A stretch of 64,000 nucleotides of DNA from Delphinapterus leucas (lineage: Eukaryota; Chordata; Mammalia; Artiodactyla; Monodontidae), in NCBI RefSeq assembly GCF_002288925.2, contig NW_022098001.1:9590094-9654093 (forward strand). The letters run 5' to 3'. Below, piece by piece: positions 12,834 to 25,500 of this stretch (position 1 is the first letter of the stretch; each line of letters starts with the position of its first letter). Below the pieces are notes generated by a model that worked only from the letters and a program-made list of their open reading frames with translations, was not told where the DNA came from and made no database searches. A program made the position numbers and the translations under genes.

Positions 12834-13639
12834 CTGCTCTGAAGAGAGCCCCCGCGGCGTAGTGCATGGCCAGGGCGTGGACAAGCTGCCTGGCCGTGGT
12901 GAAGATGGGGCCTCTTTCAAACACTGAGAAGGAGAGTGGGGTGTGGTCGGAGGCTATGTACAGCTTGAGGGAAGCGTGGATGGTGACGAGGAGATTCACC
13001 GGCTGTATCACCAGCTTCCGTAACTTCACAGGATGCACCAAGGCCCTGGCGTGCTGCCTGACCTGCACGGGCAACACCTGTTTCCCATCTGCAAAGACCA
13101 TGGGGTGACCGGCTGGGCTGCTGCTAGGAAGGTAGGTCTCAAACAGAGTTTTGATGTAGTAGACAAATGTGTCTTCCACATATAAGCGGGCAGGTTTCAA
13201 TTCAAAACTGAACTCGTTAATATCAGATAAGAAGCTCTTGCCCTCAGTTAAGGTGAGGCAAAGTTTGATAAAACAGTTTTTCTTGTATTCTTCCAAATCT
13301 TTGCTGGACGTAAGGAGACTCTGCATCTTGGAACACTGAATAGATTCTGTTTTCTCCCCCTGGCAGACCAAGACAGCGAAGTGGAAATTGGACTTGTTAT
13401 ATAGCTGGTTGTCCAACTGCAGGTCCCTACAGCAGACCTCCACACAGTAAAGGTGAAAGAGGGCGGTGGCCGTCTCTTCCCCAGGGACGTGACCAGCCAC
13501 CGGGGCTATTTGGAGAAAAACGTTGTCCAGTGTGAGTCTCAGGAGCTCAGATGATACTCTGTGGCGGGTGAGGTCATCAAGCACCGCCAGGCTCAACTGA
13601 GTGATGGACATTTTAAATGTCACAATCTTCTCCAGAGTT
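12834..13639 (-). CDS. VPS13B: VPS13B exon N (806 bp, large post-VAB exon)
   Basis: By far the largest exon here, encoding w727-994 with one leftover base at each end. It reads TLEKIVTFKMSITQLSLAVL at its start and HALAMHYAAGALFRA at its end. Recognisable stretches are CCRDLQLDNQLYNKSNFHFA, FSFELKPARLYVEDTFVYYI and KLYIASDHTPLSFSVFERGP. These are beta-rich segments of the region between the VAB domain and the ATG2_C-like helices. The ELKPARLYVEDTFVYYIKTL pattern (strand, then a helix-like stretch) recurs in VPS13 proteins. Acceptor is tttctcctgtag; donor is CAG|gtgagg. No frameshift or stop is present. Confidence 0.97.
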
Positions 13640-14149
13640 CTACAGGAGAAAGGGAAAAGAACATGAGTCTCCTCTGCTTTTCTTTTCCTCCCTCCCTTTC
13701 TTCCTTAATGTCTTAGTTTTTAATGATAGTGCCTTATTAAACACCTCCTGATGTCCCATCAGATTCTCATAAGAAACAAATAAGAACTCAACTTTCAGTA
13801 CATCGTGTCTGGACAGAGCCGGTCATACTCCAACAGTATTGGGAAATGTTCCCAAAGGGACTATTACCAGTTCTTGTCGTGTTGCTGTATCATGTTTCCC
13901 TTATCAACACCAGATTTTTTTATTCTCAAATCCCTCTAGTTCTTTGTGCACTAATTCTCTATCACGATCATCACAAAGCAGAAAGTCATAATAAAATAAC
14001 CGAGATGCCTTACACTGGAAAAGTACAGCAAGCAGAAGAAAACTCACCATGAACCCACGCCACAACAGCCCGGCTACCAGCGTCTTAGGCCGCGTGCTCT
14101 GCTCCCCCCGCCACATTCAGAGCTGAGCTGCCCATGCTCCCGTCTCCGC

Positions 14150-16003
14150 GAGCCCCTCTAACGTGTGCTCAACCACTGGGCTCTCACTCCCGTCAAGGTC
14201 ATCTCTCCAGAAATTCACCCCTTTCCTATATCGTTTTTTCTTCACTACTAGCAGCTTATAAACATGCTCTTATTTCTCTTGCCTTAAAAAAATCCCTCTT
14301 GTAACTCTATCGCCCCCTCTAGCTATTACTCATTTTCCTGATCCTCTTTACATAAAAACTCCAAAGCATATACACCTTGTCTGCTATTCCTCACTTTCCA
14401 TTTTCTCTTAACCGTGCTCCAGGCAGGCCTTTGTCCCCACTAGTCTACCAAAGCAAGTCTCGTCAAGGCCCCCAAGTAGACAAATAGTAGCCTACTTCCA
14501 TGTGGCTAAATCAAATGATGGGCATTTAGTTTGTGACTCATTCACCCTACAATGGCATTTGACGGGGTCGATAACTTCCTCCTTCTGGAAAAACTTTCTT
14601 TGCATGTCTGCTCTCAGCTCTTGTATGTCTGGTCACTCATCACCTATGCGACACCCTCCTCTTAAAGTTAAGGTGCCCAATGTTGAGCCCTTGGTCCTCT
14701 TCTCTTCCCATCTCCACTCACTCCCCTTGGAGATCTTCATCCAGGCCTATGATTTGATGTGCATCTATATGCTGATGACTTCCAAAGTCACATATTCAGC
14801 CTAGAACTCCCTGTGAACTCTGATCTTGTATTTCTAACTGCCCATCCACATAGTAGTGACTTACAGGTCTCAAAAGACATCTCAAGTGGTCACGTCTGTA
14901 GTCAAACTCTTGATCTCACCCCCAGTCCCACATGCAGTCGTTCTCATCTTAGTTCATGACAACCACATCCTACCAGCTGCTCAGACCAAAAATTTTGGAG
15001 TCCTCCTTGATGCCTCTATTTTCAACCCTTATCCAATGTGTCAGGGAAATCCCATTGGCTTTTCCTTAAAATACATCCCGAATCTGACCATTTCTTACCA
15101 CTTCCCCTGACAGTGTAGCCTAAGCCATCACCACCTCTAGTGTGAATGACTGTAATAGTCTCCTGACCAGTCTCCCTGCTTCCTCCTGTGCTTCTCTATA
15201 GTCTACTGCAAAAGCACAGGGAACTATATTCAATATTCTGTGACAAACCATAATGCAAAAGACTATGAAAAAGAATATATATGTGTATAGCTGAGTCACT
15301 TTGCAGTACAGAAGAAATTAACATTGTAACATTGTAACACTGTAAATCAACTATACTTCAGTAAACTTAAAAAATAAAGCTGCCAATGGTCTTCTAAAAA
15401 TTTAGGTCACATCATGTAACTTCTCTGCTTAAAAAGCTCCAATGAATTGCTGGTTTCACGCAATTAAAATGAAGCCCTACACGTGTCCCCTCCTTCTAGC
15501 TCTTCCCTCCCTGACCCCAGGCACTAGTGCCTTCCTGTTCACCCTCTACACTTGGCCTGCACTGGCCTGTTCCGTGCTCCTCCAATATGCCAGGCACACT
15601 GCTTCCAACCTTTGAACTGGCTGTGCCCTTTGTCTGGAAAGCTCACCCCAGATGAGCACATCATTAACCCCCTCGCTGCTTTCAAGTTGCTCAAATGTTA
15701 ACTTCTTGGTGAGGCTTACCTACATCAATTTTTCAAAACTACACTCTCTCTGTCCCTGTGCCCAGGTACTACTAGTCCTTCCCAGGCTCTGTTTTTATCC
15801 CTGCAGAACTCCAACTTTCTACTGAACCATAAAATTTCCTTTTTTATTATGTTTATTCTCTGTCCTCCCTTTCCCCACCTATGAGAATGTGATCTCCTTG
15901 GGAGCAGGGATTTGGGGCTTTTAGGTCACTGGTATATCCTCATCCCTACAATAGCACCGGCATCCAGTAAGCACTTGAAAAATACTTGCTGAACAAATGA
16001 ATT
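14150..16003 (+). repeat. L2 LINE remnant, split by an L1 tail
   Basis: Plus-oriented decayed L2. A trace of the reverse transcriptase motif (YADD within HLYADDFQSHIF) is readable near 14760-14790. Stretches near 14985-15180 match the L2 ORF2 end, and the 3' end near 15900-16000 has the typical GAGCAGGGATTTGGG to AACAAATGAATT ending. Frames are destroyed. Confidence 0.8.
15205..15378 (+). repeat. L1 3' tail inserted in the L2
   Basis: Contains the artiodactyl L1 3' UTR pattern (AGCACAGGGAACTATATTCA ... GAGTCACTTTGCAGTACAG ... TCAACTATACTTC then AAAAAATAAAG). It interrupts the L2. Confidence 0.8.
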
Positions 16004-16379
16004 AAGGAAATACAAGCAAATACTTGTTCCTTTCCTATTTCTACCACTGAATGTATGGATTGTTGCTACTGTCATAAACAATGCCCTACTAATGCCCTAA
16101 ATAAAACGTTCCTGAAATTGTCATGTGGGCTTGAAATTTTGGGTTTATGCAAGTCAAAATTTAGTCTCCAGTTTTGTTACACTATTAATTTTTTTACAAA
16201 CACTACTGGGCAAAGGAAACAGTCTACCCAACCTGTTTGAAATATTATAAATTCAAATTAATGATAATTTGGCAAGGTCCAAATTAATGAGTTCTTAACC
16301 ATATATGAAAAGCAAGGAAATTTTAAAAAAGGAGCTTAAACAAATGTATAAAAGTTGATATTACTATTTCATATTTTAA

Positions 16380-17140
16380 ATAAAAATTTAAAAAATTAAA
16401 AATTTTCTGATTATAAAGTACATTCTCCGTGTAGAAAATTAAAATACAGAAAATTATTAAATAATCACTTATAACCGCACATCTATTAACAGTTTTGATT
16501 CTTTTCTTTTCAGTGTTATTTCTAGGAATGTTTTCCTTGCGTATGTGTGAGAATGTGTGTGCATACATGTACTTGTATGTGCACATAACTAGGATATTTA
16601 TATGTTCAATTTTATATTCTGTTTGCTTTATTTAAGTCATCATATGTATTTTTCTCTTCCACTAAAATCCTATAAGTCTCTTTTCTGTGGATATACCATT
16701 TATGGTACATTTATGTATCATCTATTCCTCTGCTGATGGGGTTTGTACTCTGAATATTTTGCCATTATAATTAGCAGTGTGATAAAATCTCTCTGCATAC
16801 CTTTTCCTACTTCTCTAATTATTGCTTATCTCAAGCTCTTAAAACTGTTAAAAGTGGAATTTCCAAGCCAGAGGGATTTTAAAGCTCTTGATACATATTA
16901 CTAAAGTGCTTTCCAGAAAATAGTAACAATTTACACTTTTACTAGGACTGTATATGATGGAACATCATTGTTAATTCAGTAAGTAATATCTTATTTAAAT
17001 TTGCATTTCTTTGATTACTTGTGTTTCCTCTTCCTAGAATTTTCTGTCTTTTGCCCTTGTTTAATTTTTGGAAGGAGGGACTATCTTCATATTATTCCTA
17101 CTGAATTATATGAGTTCCTTTAAATTAAGGATAATAACTC
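16380..17140 (-). repeat. Old L1 fragment (antisense on plus strand)
   Basis: Diverged text matching the reverse complement of an old L1 3' region (CTATTCCTCTGCTGATGGGG, TGCTTTCCAGAAAATAGTAA, TTTGCATTTCTTTGATTACT). Edges are approximate. Confidence 0.6.
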
Positions 17141-17570
17141 TGGTTCACATTTGTAAAACCTGATGGCAACACTCAGGTCGAACGGGGGAAAATGTGGCTC
17201 TAAGAGGTGACTTTATTTTTGCTGTAGCTAAGTCTAATTACTAATTACTAGGTGGTCATGTGGATAGAGAAGTATTAATTTGCATTTCATGCTAATGATA
17301 ACGTATAATTCTAAGATGCATGTCTTAGTTTGTAAATCAGCTTGTTAAACTCACCACAGAAGAACTGGAAGGGGTGCCCAGAGAAGATGATATATTGCTT
17401 CTTATTATGGGTGTAATTTAATGCTAATAACCATACCCTTATGGATTATACAATAATTAACCAAAAGCTTTAATGTATATATTTGGATGACAAAGAATGG
17501 CAAATAGTAGGTTTACAACTTTATAACGGGAAACATACCCTGCTGATACTGGGATACTAATTAAGCCTAC

Positions 17571-17689
17571 CTGTTGGTATTAGTTAAAATAGGTCCAGCT
17601 TTTCCTTCTGGGGCCACAGTGATGAAGACTGTGCCACACTGATGGACAGTGTCCACATACACACAGCCAAAGCCAGTCAGGAACACAAC
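17571..17689 (-). CDS. VPS13B: VPS13B exon M (119 bp)
   Basis: Encodes w687-725 plus two bases of Arg w726: VVFLTGFGCVYVDTVHQCGT through GPILTNTN. Acceptor is tctttttgcag; donor is CAG|gtaggc. A 1.7 kb L1 lies only 69 bp before its acceptor, but the pyrimidine tract and likely branchpoint region (about 17700-17730) lie between exon and L1 and look undisturbed. Confidence 0.94.
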
Positions 17690-17758
17690 CTGCAAAAAGA
17701 ATACTCAAAATAAGGTTGAAAAGCAATAAGAAACACTATTGAAATGGCTTCAAATGTC

Positions 17759-19472
17759 CTTTTTTAAAAAAAATTTTATTGGAGTATAGTTGCTTTACAA
17801 CGTTGTGTTAGGTTCTACTGTACGGCAAAGTGTATCAGCTATATGTATACATATATCCCCTCTTTTTTGGATTTCCTTCCCATTTAAGTCACATCAGAGC
17901 ATTGACTAGAGTTCCCTGTGCTATATATAGTACGTTCTCATTAGTGCTATATATAGTACATTCTCATTAGTTATCCATTTTATACATAGTATCAATAGTG
18001 TATATATGTCAATCCCCATCTCCCAATTCATCCCACCCCCTTCTTTCCCCCCTTGGTGTCCATATATTTGTTATCTATGTCTGTGTCTCTGTTTCTGCTT
18101 TGCCAATAAGATCATTTATACCATTTTTCTAGATTCCACATATATGCGTTAATATACGATATTTGTTTTTTGCTTTCTGACTCACTTCACTCTGTATGAC
18201 AGACTCTAGGTCCATCCATGTCTCTACAAATGACCCAATTTTGTTCCTTTTTATGGCCAAGTAATATTCCATTGTATATATGTACCACATCTTCTTTATC
18301 CATTCCTCTGTTGATGGACATTTAGGTTGCTTCCACATCCTGGCTATTGTAAATAGTGCTGCAATGAACACTGGGGTGCATGTGTCTTTTTGAATTATGG
18401 TTTTCTCTGGGTATATGCCCAGTAGTGGGATTGCTGGATCATTTGGTAGTTCTAGTTTTAGTTTCTTAAGGAACCTCCATACTGTTCACCACAGTGGTTG
18501 TATCAAAATCTACATTCCCACCAAAAGTGCAAGAGGGTTCCCTTTTCTCCACACCCTCTCCAGCATCTACTGTTTGTAGATTTTTTGATGATGGTTACTT
18601 TGACTGGTGTGAGGTGACACCTCATGGTAGTTTTGATTTGCATTTCTCTAATAATTAGTGATTTTGCACATCTTTTCATGTGCTTCTTGGCCATCTGTAT
18701 GTCCTCTTTGGAGAAGTCTATTTAGGTCTTCTGCCCAGTTTTTGATTGGGTTGTTTGTTGTTTTGATATTGAGCTGCACGAGCTGCTTGTAGATTTTGGA
18801 GATTAATCCTTTGTCAGTTGCTTCGTTTGCAAATATTTTCTCCCATTCTGAGGGCTGTCTTTTCGTCATGTTTATGGTTTCCTTTGCTGTGCAAAAGCTT
18901 TTAAGTTTCATTATGTCCCATTTGCTCACTTTTGTTTTTTATTTTCATTACTCTAGGAGGGTCAAAAAAGATCTTGCTGTGATTTATGTCAAAGAGTGTT
19001 CTGCCTATGTTTATGCAATCCGTATCAAACTACCAATGGCATTTTTTCACAGAAACAGAACAAAAAATTTTACAATTTGTATGGAAACACAAAAGACCCC
19101 TAATAGCCACAGCAATCTTGAGAAAGAAAAACGGAGCTGGAGGAATCAGGCTCCCTGACTTCAGACTATACTACAAAACTGCAGTAATCAAGACAGTATG
19201 GTACTGGCACAAAAACAGAAATATAGATCAATGGAACAGGATAGAAAGCCCAGAGATAAACCCATGCACCTATGGTCACCTAATCTATGACAAAGGAGGC
19301 AAGAATATACAATGGAGAAAAGACAGCCTCTTCAATAAGTGGTGCTGGGAAAACTGGACAGCTACATGTAAAAGAATGAAATTAGAACACTCCCTAAAAC
19401 ACCATACACAAAAATAAACTCAAAATGGATTAAAGACCTAAATGTAAGGCCAGACACTATAAAACTCTTAGA
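17759..19472. mobile_element. L1 retrotransposon with inverted 5' part (twin priming)
   Basis: From 17759 to about 19012 the sequence is the L1 3' end on the minus strand: 3' UTR, then ORF2 C-terminal codons ([54 protein letters not shown]). From about 19013 to 19472 an adjoining upstream piece of ORF2 runs on the plus strand ([38 protein letters not shown]). The block is flanked by a perfect 13 bp target duplication GGCTTCAAATGTC (17746-17758 and 19473-19485). The reading frames are broken, so it is dead. It sits 69 bp from exon M. Confidence 0.93.
17918..17970. repeat. 26 bp tandem duplication inside the L1 3' UTR
   Basis: Two copies of GTGCTATATATAGTACGTTC... (second with ACATTC) lie head to tail with period 26. 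It is probably a later slippage event. Confidence 0.8.
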
Positions 19473-20579
19473 GGCTTCAAATGTCTTAAGTTCTGATTCA
19501 ATACCACAAACACTTCCTGGTTATATTTCTTTATATCCATGTCTACAGGCTATTCAGCTGACTTGAAATGAAAAAAAAAGAATCAAATCCAGATTTTTCA
19601 ATATCCAGCTATAAGGTTCATAGAAAAAAAAAAAAGATGGATGAGAGGGCATGAGCGTCTTCATTCTCTGCTTCTCTGGAATTGACAAATAACTCTGTAT
19701 GGGCTGGAGTCCAGCCATGGGCCACCTTTATGTGTGCGTATGAATCTCTGTGGGAAAAAAAACCCCTAAAACACAGGAATTGAAACGCAATGTGCAAAAA
19801 ACTTTCAGCCTCTTGAGTTTTGACTTACTACCATAATGATGCCCTTTTACGCTGGGGACACAAAAACATACCCGAAAACCCAACAACAAGACATGCTATA
19901 GTCCCCTCAAGGTCCCTCACATAACTTGTAACAAGAATGTCAGATAACTTGATTTGCTTGGAGTTAAAATTAATTTTTCTTCCATGAGAAGGTGGACTAA
20001 GACTTAAAAAAAAGTTCTATCTCAGAAGCCAGGTGCCAGGCCAGCAGAACGGATGTCCTTTCAGAATTAAATACCAACGTTGCTTAAACGGATAAATATT
20101 TGAAATCAGAACTATTTGAAAAACAACTCCGAGAACATCATGTTCACTGCCAGCATTACCTGAGGGTAAGGGCAAGAACCTCCTTGTGTTTGGGAATGTT
20201 GATACTGATGATTTGCAATATCAATTCAGTCCAAGTCTAGACCCTTTATTATTGTTAGAACCGCAAATAAAAGAAGAAAGACTGAAAATTCCTGGATGGA
20301 GGAACAAAGCTAGGTGTCTGCCTGGCATGTAATGAATGTGTTCTAATTTTGACCAAATGAAGAGGTACCAGAAAGAGTGTACACAGAACCACAGGAGTCT
20401 GTGATTCTCACCCTTGGAAGTGACTTCAAGGTTACTGGGCTTTTTCTTGTACAACGGCTCCTCCTTCAGAAATCCTGAGCATCCAGGGCACCTGGTCGCC
20501 TCTGCCTCCTCCCTACTTTCATCTCCTGCTCTGCCGACTCCTGCCCTAGCCTTCTTTTTCATTCTATGGCCACTGCTCT

Positions 20580-20890
20580 AGCTTAGTTAGGTCCCTGAAT
20601 GCCCCTCAGCACCCTCTGTGCGGACAACGCGCTGTCCCCCCATGCAAATCCTTTCCAAATTCTGTGTATCTTTGCACATATAGGGTAAGGACACCTTATT
20701 CCAGGAAGGTATTCTCTAATTTTTCCATTCCTTTCCTCAGACTGATACCTACTCCTACATTCCTAAAACACTTTAACCATACTTCTGTTTGATCACAAAT
20801 CTTATTGCTTGTATTACAGTCACTGGTTTATACCATAGACTCAGTCACGAGATTCTCAACTTCTTGAGGGCAGGAGTGGAGTCAGTTTGT
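20580..20890 (+). repeat. L2 3' fragment, probable
   Basis: Diverged but shows the L2-type ending with ACTTCTTGAGGGCAGGAGT near 20860. Edges uncertain. Confidence 0.5.
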
Positions 20891-21959
20891 ATTCTCTATG
20901 GATGTATTTCCCAAATGGACTGTTTTGCAAAAATATCTGTTTCAAAAGGCTCTGTATCCTGAGTTTGCCCTTTTTTGTTCCAAGATAAAAACTGAACTTG
21001 ACTATGATAAAAGGTGGAATGCAGCCAACCTAAAAAATGGCTCAGCTCACGAATCTAAAACAAACAGATATTCTTTGAGAGACAGTCACATTTATAAAAG
21101 CTATTATTTTGTATGATATGTAAAGTAAGTCAACTGCTTTCTTCCAGGCTTACAGACATGGGATTATTCATTTGACAAAAACCTTTTTAAGGTCCTGTGC
21201 TCCCATGTGTATTCCTTCCTCTCAAGGACTGTCCATAACTTCAGGGCATACCCCAGGGTTTTAGCAGAGAGTGTTAGAAACCAGAACTACTACCCCTCAA
21301 AGAAGGGAGGGAGGGGATCAGAAGAGGAAAGTACTTATTGCTCTGCTCATTCTCAAAGCAATCGGCAGGCGTTTTGAAGTGAGGATACGTGTACTTCCTA
21401 AGATAAGGTTCAGGCAAGCTGATGGTTTCTGTTAACTGCCCAGGGAACTCTGAAAGTAAGCAAATTAACCTAAACCTTTAAGGTACGCCTTCCAGCCAAA
21501 AACCTGGACCCTGGACAGAAATACTGCTGGGTGTCCCTTTTACTCATCACTAGAACGGAAGAAATACAGACTTTAATTCTTGTAGCTTACTCTTGTCTCC
21601 TTTCACATGTAGAGAAATAACCTGCAACACCAAGCATTTTGTACAATGTGAGCTCTAGGGATTAGAGAGTTGGGAACCCAAGTGCCAGAGCAATTAGTGC
21701 CAGGTGCCCCAGAAATTAAAATAAATTCTTGTTTTGGTCTAATGGTTTGATCATTTAATCATTCAATCAATTATTGGATATTTAAGGTGAGCCTAAAGGA
21801 GCTCCTCACTGCGGTAGGCACTGAGAAGAAATCATGCCCTCAAGTTGCTCCCAGCCTCGGTGGTGAAAAAGCCAAGTACACAAATAATGAGATAAGAGCT
21901 AAAAGTTCCAAGGCAGAGATGTATAAAATGTTTCTCCCTCTCAGGGCGTTAACCATCAT

Positions 21960-22285
21960 GGTCTCTGTATAAGTTCATGAGGGCAACAGTTTTGTGTCCA
22001 TTTCCTTCAAGAAGAAGCATGATAAGGCTTGCTTTTTGGGGTTTGCCCTCTTGCCAACCATGTAAGAAAGCCTGGTTTAGCCTCCCTATGGAGGAAAGAC
22101 CACGTGGTAAGAGAGCTGCCCAGACTTCCCAGCTGAACTCATCCATAACCAACCCTCTACCTGAATGCAGCTGCATGAGTGATCCCAGGCTCATGCAGAA
22201 AAATCACCCAACCAAACCCTCTGAATCACCGTTGTTGCAAGCCTCTAGGTTTGGGGGTGGTGTGCTACAATAAGCCAGACAGAAG
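21960..22285 (+). repeat. MLT1-like solo LTR remnant
   Basis: The part around 22060-22280 resembles the 3' half of a MaLR LTR, including a degraded form of the TTTGGGGTGGTTTGTTACA-type ending. Old, and uncertain at both edges. Confidence 0.4.
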
Positions 22286-24379
22286 ATGATGGGGCCTCTG
22301 TCAACCCGGGTCCCTGAGTGCCCATGTAGAACAGAGCCCCTGATGACAAACCCTGGGATGTAGCATGAGCAAGAAGTAAACAGGACTGTGTAATGTAGCC
22401 TAGACTAATGGATGGAGACATTGGTAATAGAAATAGGGTTCCAGCAAAAACCTAAAATCTGAGTCCTTGGCTTAATGGTAGGCAGTAGGAATTGATATTG
22501 AAAGCTACGAGAATGGGAATTCATGTTACAAAGTGGCAAGACACTTAGTAAAACTTGTCTGAGATTACTTGGGAGGTAGATTATAAACCTAATAGATTTG
22601 TAGCTCTAGAAGATGAGGTTTGAAAACAAAACATAAGTAGTGAGTGCTGGCTGCTGCTGGCTGTGTCTGGCAATGTGTTTCACTATGAAGAAGCGATGAG
22701 CTCAGGAAAGAACTGGCCAGTTTGCAAATAGAAATTCAAGAGAATAAAGAGATTCCAGAAATTCAGGGCTTTGCAAAGTCAGTAATGCTTTTAACCCCAA
22801 ACGGTAAGAGATAAAACTTGATCTTTGAACATGAAGGCAGATTACTACTCAGACTTAGGGCTATGTATAGCCATCAGAACTCACTGTTAAAACTTCTTAA
22901 TTGTTAAAGTGACTCAGAAAAAAATTTTAGATGAATAGTTTAACTTTGCCACAGAAGCTCTCCTAAATCTAAAGAGAGGTAAGGAAGCAAGACAGTACAG
23001 AAATATGTCTTTAAAAGGACCAAGGATGTGTTTATTAGCACATGGAATTCTCTGGAATCAAACAGATAAGCAGTCTGCTGAGTTTCTGAGAAATTACTAC
23101 TGCCTAATAAACTCATGAACCTAGACTAAAAGAGTCTGTGATTGATTATTCGAGACTCAGTACAACTTCAGATGTTGGTCAAGGAGGATCTCTGAGGGTA
23201 GATCCAGGGACCGGAAGAACAATGGTAAAAGAGCTCTTCCATGAGCAGAGATAGGGCTTGAAGACTATTCCTTGTTTCCAAGGAATAAAACCCCACACAA
23301 AATGTGCTCAGAAAAATTTCAGATGTGTTATGGCTGAGAGGCTGTGTATGTGTCTCATTCTCCCTCTTTCCAGCTTGCAGGAGTTATTACTGTTATCCTG
23401 TCCTGTGTTTCGGCGGGGAGAGGGGAGCCGATGAGTTCATACATCTCTAGATGAAAAGGAGCCACATCCAGGCTAAGAGGGCATCACTCAGAAGTACTGA
23501 ATTCCAGTGGGATGTGGTGACTGGTTAGAATCTTGGGGAGGAGAGCTGCTCTGGGGTGGAGAGGGGAAGAATGAATTAAGAGACTGATTTTTTTTATAAA
23601 AAGCCAAGGGGATTTTTCTCTTTTTTTTTTGAGTTGTTTATTATTGCAGAATAAGCTAGTCAGTCCTGATCGATGCTGTCATTTAGTTATTTTTTACTTT
23701 CTTCACTTCACATTGGTAGTATGGGTATGTGTGTGGAAGGCTATAGGCAACAAAACATTTGGGGAATACTCCGTGTTCTGTCATTTGTGTCTGTGTTAGA
23801 GCACTTAGATCAGTAAGACTTTCTCTTACACACTGTGGCTATAAGAAAACCACTGAGGCCTAGGTCCTGCCTCCCAGTTAGTACATTATCTTTTACTACA
23901 ATTACAAATAAGGAACAGTGTAACGTAACTTGTGCTTTCTACATATTCAGTTATCTTTATTAAAATGATTATTTACTATAGTTTTATCCAACAAACAATA
24001 TTTTAAAAAATTACCCCAGTTTAATTTTACTGAGTAATTAAGTTACAGGTGACGCCTAGGAAATAACTGAAAGTATTCTTGGAAGTCTACCTCTCTTCCT
24101 TTCTCTCCCATTCTTTCTCTCTTTTTTATCCTGATAGACTATATGGAATAATCCAGGGATAATCAAGAGGCAGTTACAAAGCATCCAGCACTGCAGCTCA
24201 GTTACATAACGGGTATCCCTGTTATTAAAAGTCCTGAAGCCACCCCCTCCTCCAATTTGTACTAATTCTCTCCATAACTGGGCTCAATTCCCATCACAGC
24301 ACACTTGCTGGACTTCATCCCTCTTCAGTTGTCTTTCTTTTACCTGATTCATTTTGCTCCCACCTCACATTTGCACTTC

Positions 24380-24725
24380 CTTTCTGATAGTTAATTTTGT
24401 GCCAACTTGACTCTGGCCATCGGGTGCCCAGATTAAAACATGATTTCCGGATGTGCTGGTGAGAGCGTTTCCAGAGGAGATTAGCATTTGAATCAGTGGA
24501 TTCAGCAGACTGCCCTCCCCAGTGTAGGTGAGCATCATCCAATCCACTGAATAGAACAAAATGTGGAGGAAGAAAGAATTTGCCCCTTTTTTCCTGCCTC
24601 ACTGTTTGAGCTGGAACATTTCATTTCATCTTCTCCTGCCCTTGGACTGGAATTTACACCATGGCTTTCCTGGGTCTCCAGCTTGTCTATGACAGACTGT
24701 GGGATGTCTCAGCCTCCACAAATAG
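24380..24725 (+). repeat. Ancient dispersed repeat, partner of the copy at 47187
   Basis: Begins TGATAGTTAATTTTGTGCCA and shares ordered blocks with 47187-47707: a CAACTTGA start, GAGATTAGCATTTGAATC against GAGACTAACATCTGAATT, a GCTTGAGCTGGACA-like block, and CTCAGCCTCCA. I recognise it as a common mammalian repeat but cannot name the family with confidence. Confidence 0.65.
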
Positions 24726-25319
24726 ATCTGAAGATATGGTAATCAGGCATTGCATTTGTTCTGCTGACTTCTGGCAAAAATCTATAAAACAATTCACCCT
24801 CTATTTTGGGAAGGAAAAAATATACTTATATCCCCAGATCAAATAGTTTGTAAAAGAATATCTTAGGAAGGAAAATCATAGTATGGAAGACTTCAAGATT
24901 TAGACTTTGAAGGGACGAAGAGATTTCCCCATATGCTACGGGATTGAATGCTAACCTGCAGAGGGAATAAGGCAGTAAGATGTAGCCTGCTTGGTTGCAG
25001 GTAGCGGTTTGTCTTAAGCAGTCTAGTGGACTGAAGAGGCTTTTCTGCACTGGACTCTGTGTCTTAGTAATCACTCTGGTGGTAGCTGTGGAGACAGATT
25101 TGCGGATAGGAAGGCTGACAACAGAGAGACCCTTTAAGGGGTTACTCTTAAAATCTGGGAGAGAGATGATGAATAAAAGGCCTGAAGTAGACCCTGGTCA
25201 CAGAGAGAAGGGGCAGATACAGAGACACTTCTGTGGAATTTCTGCCAGAACTTTGTGGCTTACTGGAAGAATGGGGGAAGAGAGGGAAAGGAAGGTACTG
25301 GGATGCTGCAGAAAAAGAC

Positions 25320-25500
25320 AGGCTTGGAAGCTAGACAGTCCTGGGATTGAATCCCAGGTCCACTTGCCCTGTGCAAGTTAACCTCTCTGAGCTTCAGGTA
25401 CCATCTACCTATAAGAGATGCGATGCAGACTAATGACAATGTTTGTGTAAAGTGCTTGACATAAAGCAGGCATTCAATACAACTTTATATCAATGTTATC
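25320..25500 (-). repeat. MIR SINE
   Basis: Reverse-oriented MIR: GGATTGAATCCCAGGTCCAC, GCAAGTTAACCTCTCTGAGC, TAAAGTGCTTGACATAAAGC in the expected order. Confidence 0.8.

Larger units (their letters stand above)
13640..17570 (-). other. VPS13B: VPS13B intron between exons M and N
   Basis: Mostly old LINE sequence: an L2 copy split by an L1 tail, then an old L1 fragment. About 13650-14150 and 17150-17570 show nothing I recognise. Confidence 0.85.

Noticed and set aside
18986..19417. 143-codon plus-strand frame with L1 ORF2 similarity
   Set aside because: It is the inverted part of a dead, truncated L1, not a gene.
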